Source: Rickettsiales bacterium
GTDB taxonomy: Bacteria; Pseudomonadota; Alphaproteobacteria; Rs-D84; CACZYB01
Reading direction: 5' to 3'
Assembly: GCA_031288035.1 (NCBI GenBank)
Contig: JAITSG010000055.1
Coordinates: 1-6,760, forward strand
DNA length: 6,760 nucleotides
Made by a program: the position numbers and the translations under genes. Shown in pieces: positions 6,428 through 6,760 of this stretch. The notes under the pieces were generated by a model that was given only the letters and a program-made list of their open reading frames with translations, was not told where the DNA came from and did not search any database. The first letter of the stretch is position 1. Each line of letters opens with the position of its first letter.

Positions 6428-6455
6428 ATTATACGTTTTCCCGCCCGCAAGTCAA
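6428..6455 (-). promoter_or_regulatory. Promoter of tRNA-Thr
   Basis: Minus-strand TTGACT (6455-6450), a 16-base spacer, then a perfect TATAAT (6433-6428). Only nine bases separate the -10 from the mature tRNA 5' end at 6418, so the precursor leader should be about 0-4 bases long. The GC-rich bases around the start would suit stringent control, which is inference only. Confidence 0.75.
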
Positions 6456-6567
6456 GGATTTTCGCCGCGCCTCGCTCCTCCCTTGCGCCTTTCCTGCGCG
6501 CTTTTCCCCGCACGTTTCCGCGCGCCTTCGCCCATGGCGCAAGATGGTATGCTAAATGAACCATATA

Positions 6568-6578
6568 CCCCCCCCCCC
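6568..6578 (+). repeat. Homopolymeric tract of 11 C
   Basis: Eleven consecutive Cs, bordered by ATATA and ATATT, end nine bases upstream of the -35 hexamer of the lipoprotein promoter. That puts the tract at about -45 to -55 relative to the expected start, where the RNA polymerase alpha subunit or an activator would touch DNA. Tracts of this length slip during replication and are hard to sequence, so the count of 11 is itself uncertain. Confidence 0.9.
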
Positions 6579-6587
6579 ATATTTTTC

Positions 6588-6616
6588 TTGACAGTCTGCG
6601 CGGCCATGGGTAGATT
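6588..6616 (+). promoter_or_regulatory. Strong sigma70-type promoter of the lipoprotein gene
   Basis: A perfect -35 TTGACA (6588-6593), exactly 17 bases, then TAGATT (6611-6616; 5 of 6 matches allowing the third base G, 4 of 6 if strict TATAAT is used). Start near 6623 leaves a leader of about 31 bases with AAAGGAG at 6641-6647. This is the closest-to-consensus plus-strand promoter in the window. Confidence 0.7.
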
Positions 6617-6653
6617 TTCCTCGTCTTACATCCTAACCCGAAAGGAGAACATC

Positions 6654-6760
6654 ATGAAAAGAAGTATTTTATTCGCACTTTTGGCGATTCTTGCCGCATG
6701 CGCGAGCGGCGGCGGCGGAGGAGGAGACGGCGGAGGAGGAGATGATGGCGGCGGTTCGGG
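6654..6760 (+). CDS. Putative lipoprotein with Gly/Asp-rich N-terminus, cut by window end
   Basis: Only the first 35 codons are present and no stop is reached. The start is well supported: AAAGGAG (6641-6647), a six-base gap, then ATG. The N-terminus MKRSILFALLAILAAC is a classical lipoprotein signal: two positive residues, a hydrophobic core and the lipobox LAAC with the lipidated Cys at residue 16. Residues after the Cys are A-S and then runs of glycine (6, 4 and 3) separated by Asp, forming a flexible, acidic tether. Such tethers precede folded surface or periplasmic domains that cannot be seen here, so no function is proposed. The promoter upstream is strong and carries a C11 tract, which fits an abundant and possibly phase-variable surface protein. 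With Ala-Ser following the Cys there is no Asp+2 inner-membrane retention signal, so outer-membrane sorting is likely if the cell is a diderm. Confidence 0.8.
   Translation, partial: MKRSILFALLAILAACASGGGGGGDGGGGDDGGGS
6708..6752 (+). repeat. Low-complexity GGN/GAN trinucleotide repeat within the lipoprotein gene
   Basis: Codons 19-33 are almost all GGC or GGA with interspersed GAC/GAT. Two copies of a GGA-GGA-GGA-GA block (about 6717 and 6733) form an imperfect repeat. Slippage in units of three would change the tether length without a frameshift. Together with the nearby C tract, this repeat may be why the sequence ends here. Confidence 0.7.

Noticed and set aside
6544..6569. Short overlapping inverted repeats ATGGT/ACCAT and GGTAT/ATACC before the C tract
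   Set aside because: The arms are only 5 bp and compete with each other, so they are expected by chance. No T run or operator resemblance supports a function.
1..6760. CRISPR array, insertion sequence, attachment site or toxin-antitoxin pair
   Set aside because: I saw no spaced direct repeats, terminal inverted repeats, transposase motifs or small paired genes. The tRNA has no adjacent duplicated 3' end that would mark an integration site.

Overview
The window is 6,760 bases of G+C-rich bacterial DNA and looks like a metagenomic or draft contig end: its first 13 bases are an Illumina adapter remnant, and coding sequence runs off both ends. A bacterial rather than archaeal source is supported by sigma70-type promoters, Shine-Dalgarno sites, a CCA-encoded tRNA, a lipobox lipoprotein and a bacterial-type ValS. 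The lipoprotein suggests a diderm; ValS and the tRNA-Thr recall alphaproteobacterial versions, but I cannot place the organism securely. Coding is unusual for this G+C content because ATA is the dominant isoleucine codon.

Layout. Minus strand, 5349 down to 14: a three-gene operon with 4-nt overlaps encodes a Fur-family regulator (5349-4966), a fold-type III PLP decarboxylase of the Y4yA/SbnH type (4969-3548), and a fold-type II PLP beta-synthase of the cysteine synthase/SbnA type with a C-terminal rhodanese domain (3551-2229). After a 70-bp gap with its own apparently leaderless promoter comes valS (2158 to the contig edge, C-terminus missing). Plus strand: a NicO/RcnA-family nickel/cobalt transporter (5482-6294) is divergent from the Fur gene, and both promoters share a 132-bp gap containing a 19-bp imperfect dyad over the Fur -35 region. 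A tRNA-Thr(GGU) on the minus strand (6418-6344) converges on the transporter and has a clear promoter and a weak terminator. The last 340 bases hold the tRNA promoter, an 11-C tract, a near-consensus promoter, and the start of a Gly/Asp-rich lipoprotein gene cut by the window end.

How it may fit together. The metal-type regulator, the two PLP enzymes and the divergent transporter suggest a metal-responsive locus. SbnA-like and SbnH/Y4yA-like enzymes are known together in siderophore pathways, where a 2,3-diaminopropionate unit is built and a decarboxylation follows. Here they occur without the usual siderophore synthetases, and the synthase carries an apparently complete rhodanese domain. That points either to a minimal or dispersed metallophore pathway or to a sulfur-transfer pathway using a beta-substituted alanine. 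This last step is inference. valS, the tRNA and the lipoprotein appear to be independent transcription units. The 235 bases between the tRNA and the lipoprotein contain only the two promoters, the C tract and low-complexity GC-rich DNA; I see no further gene there.
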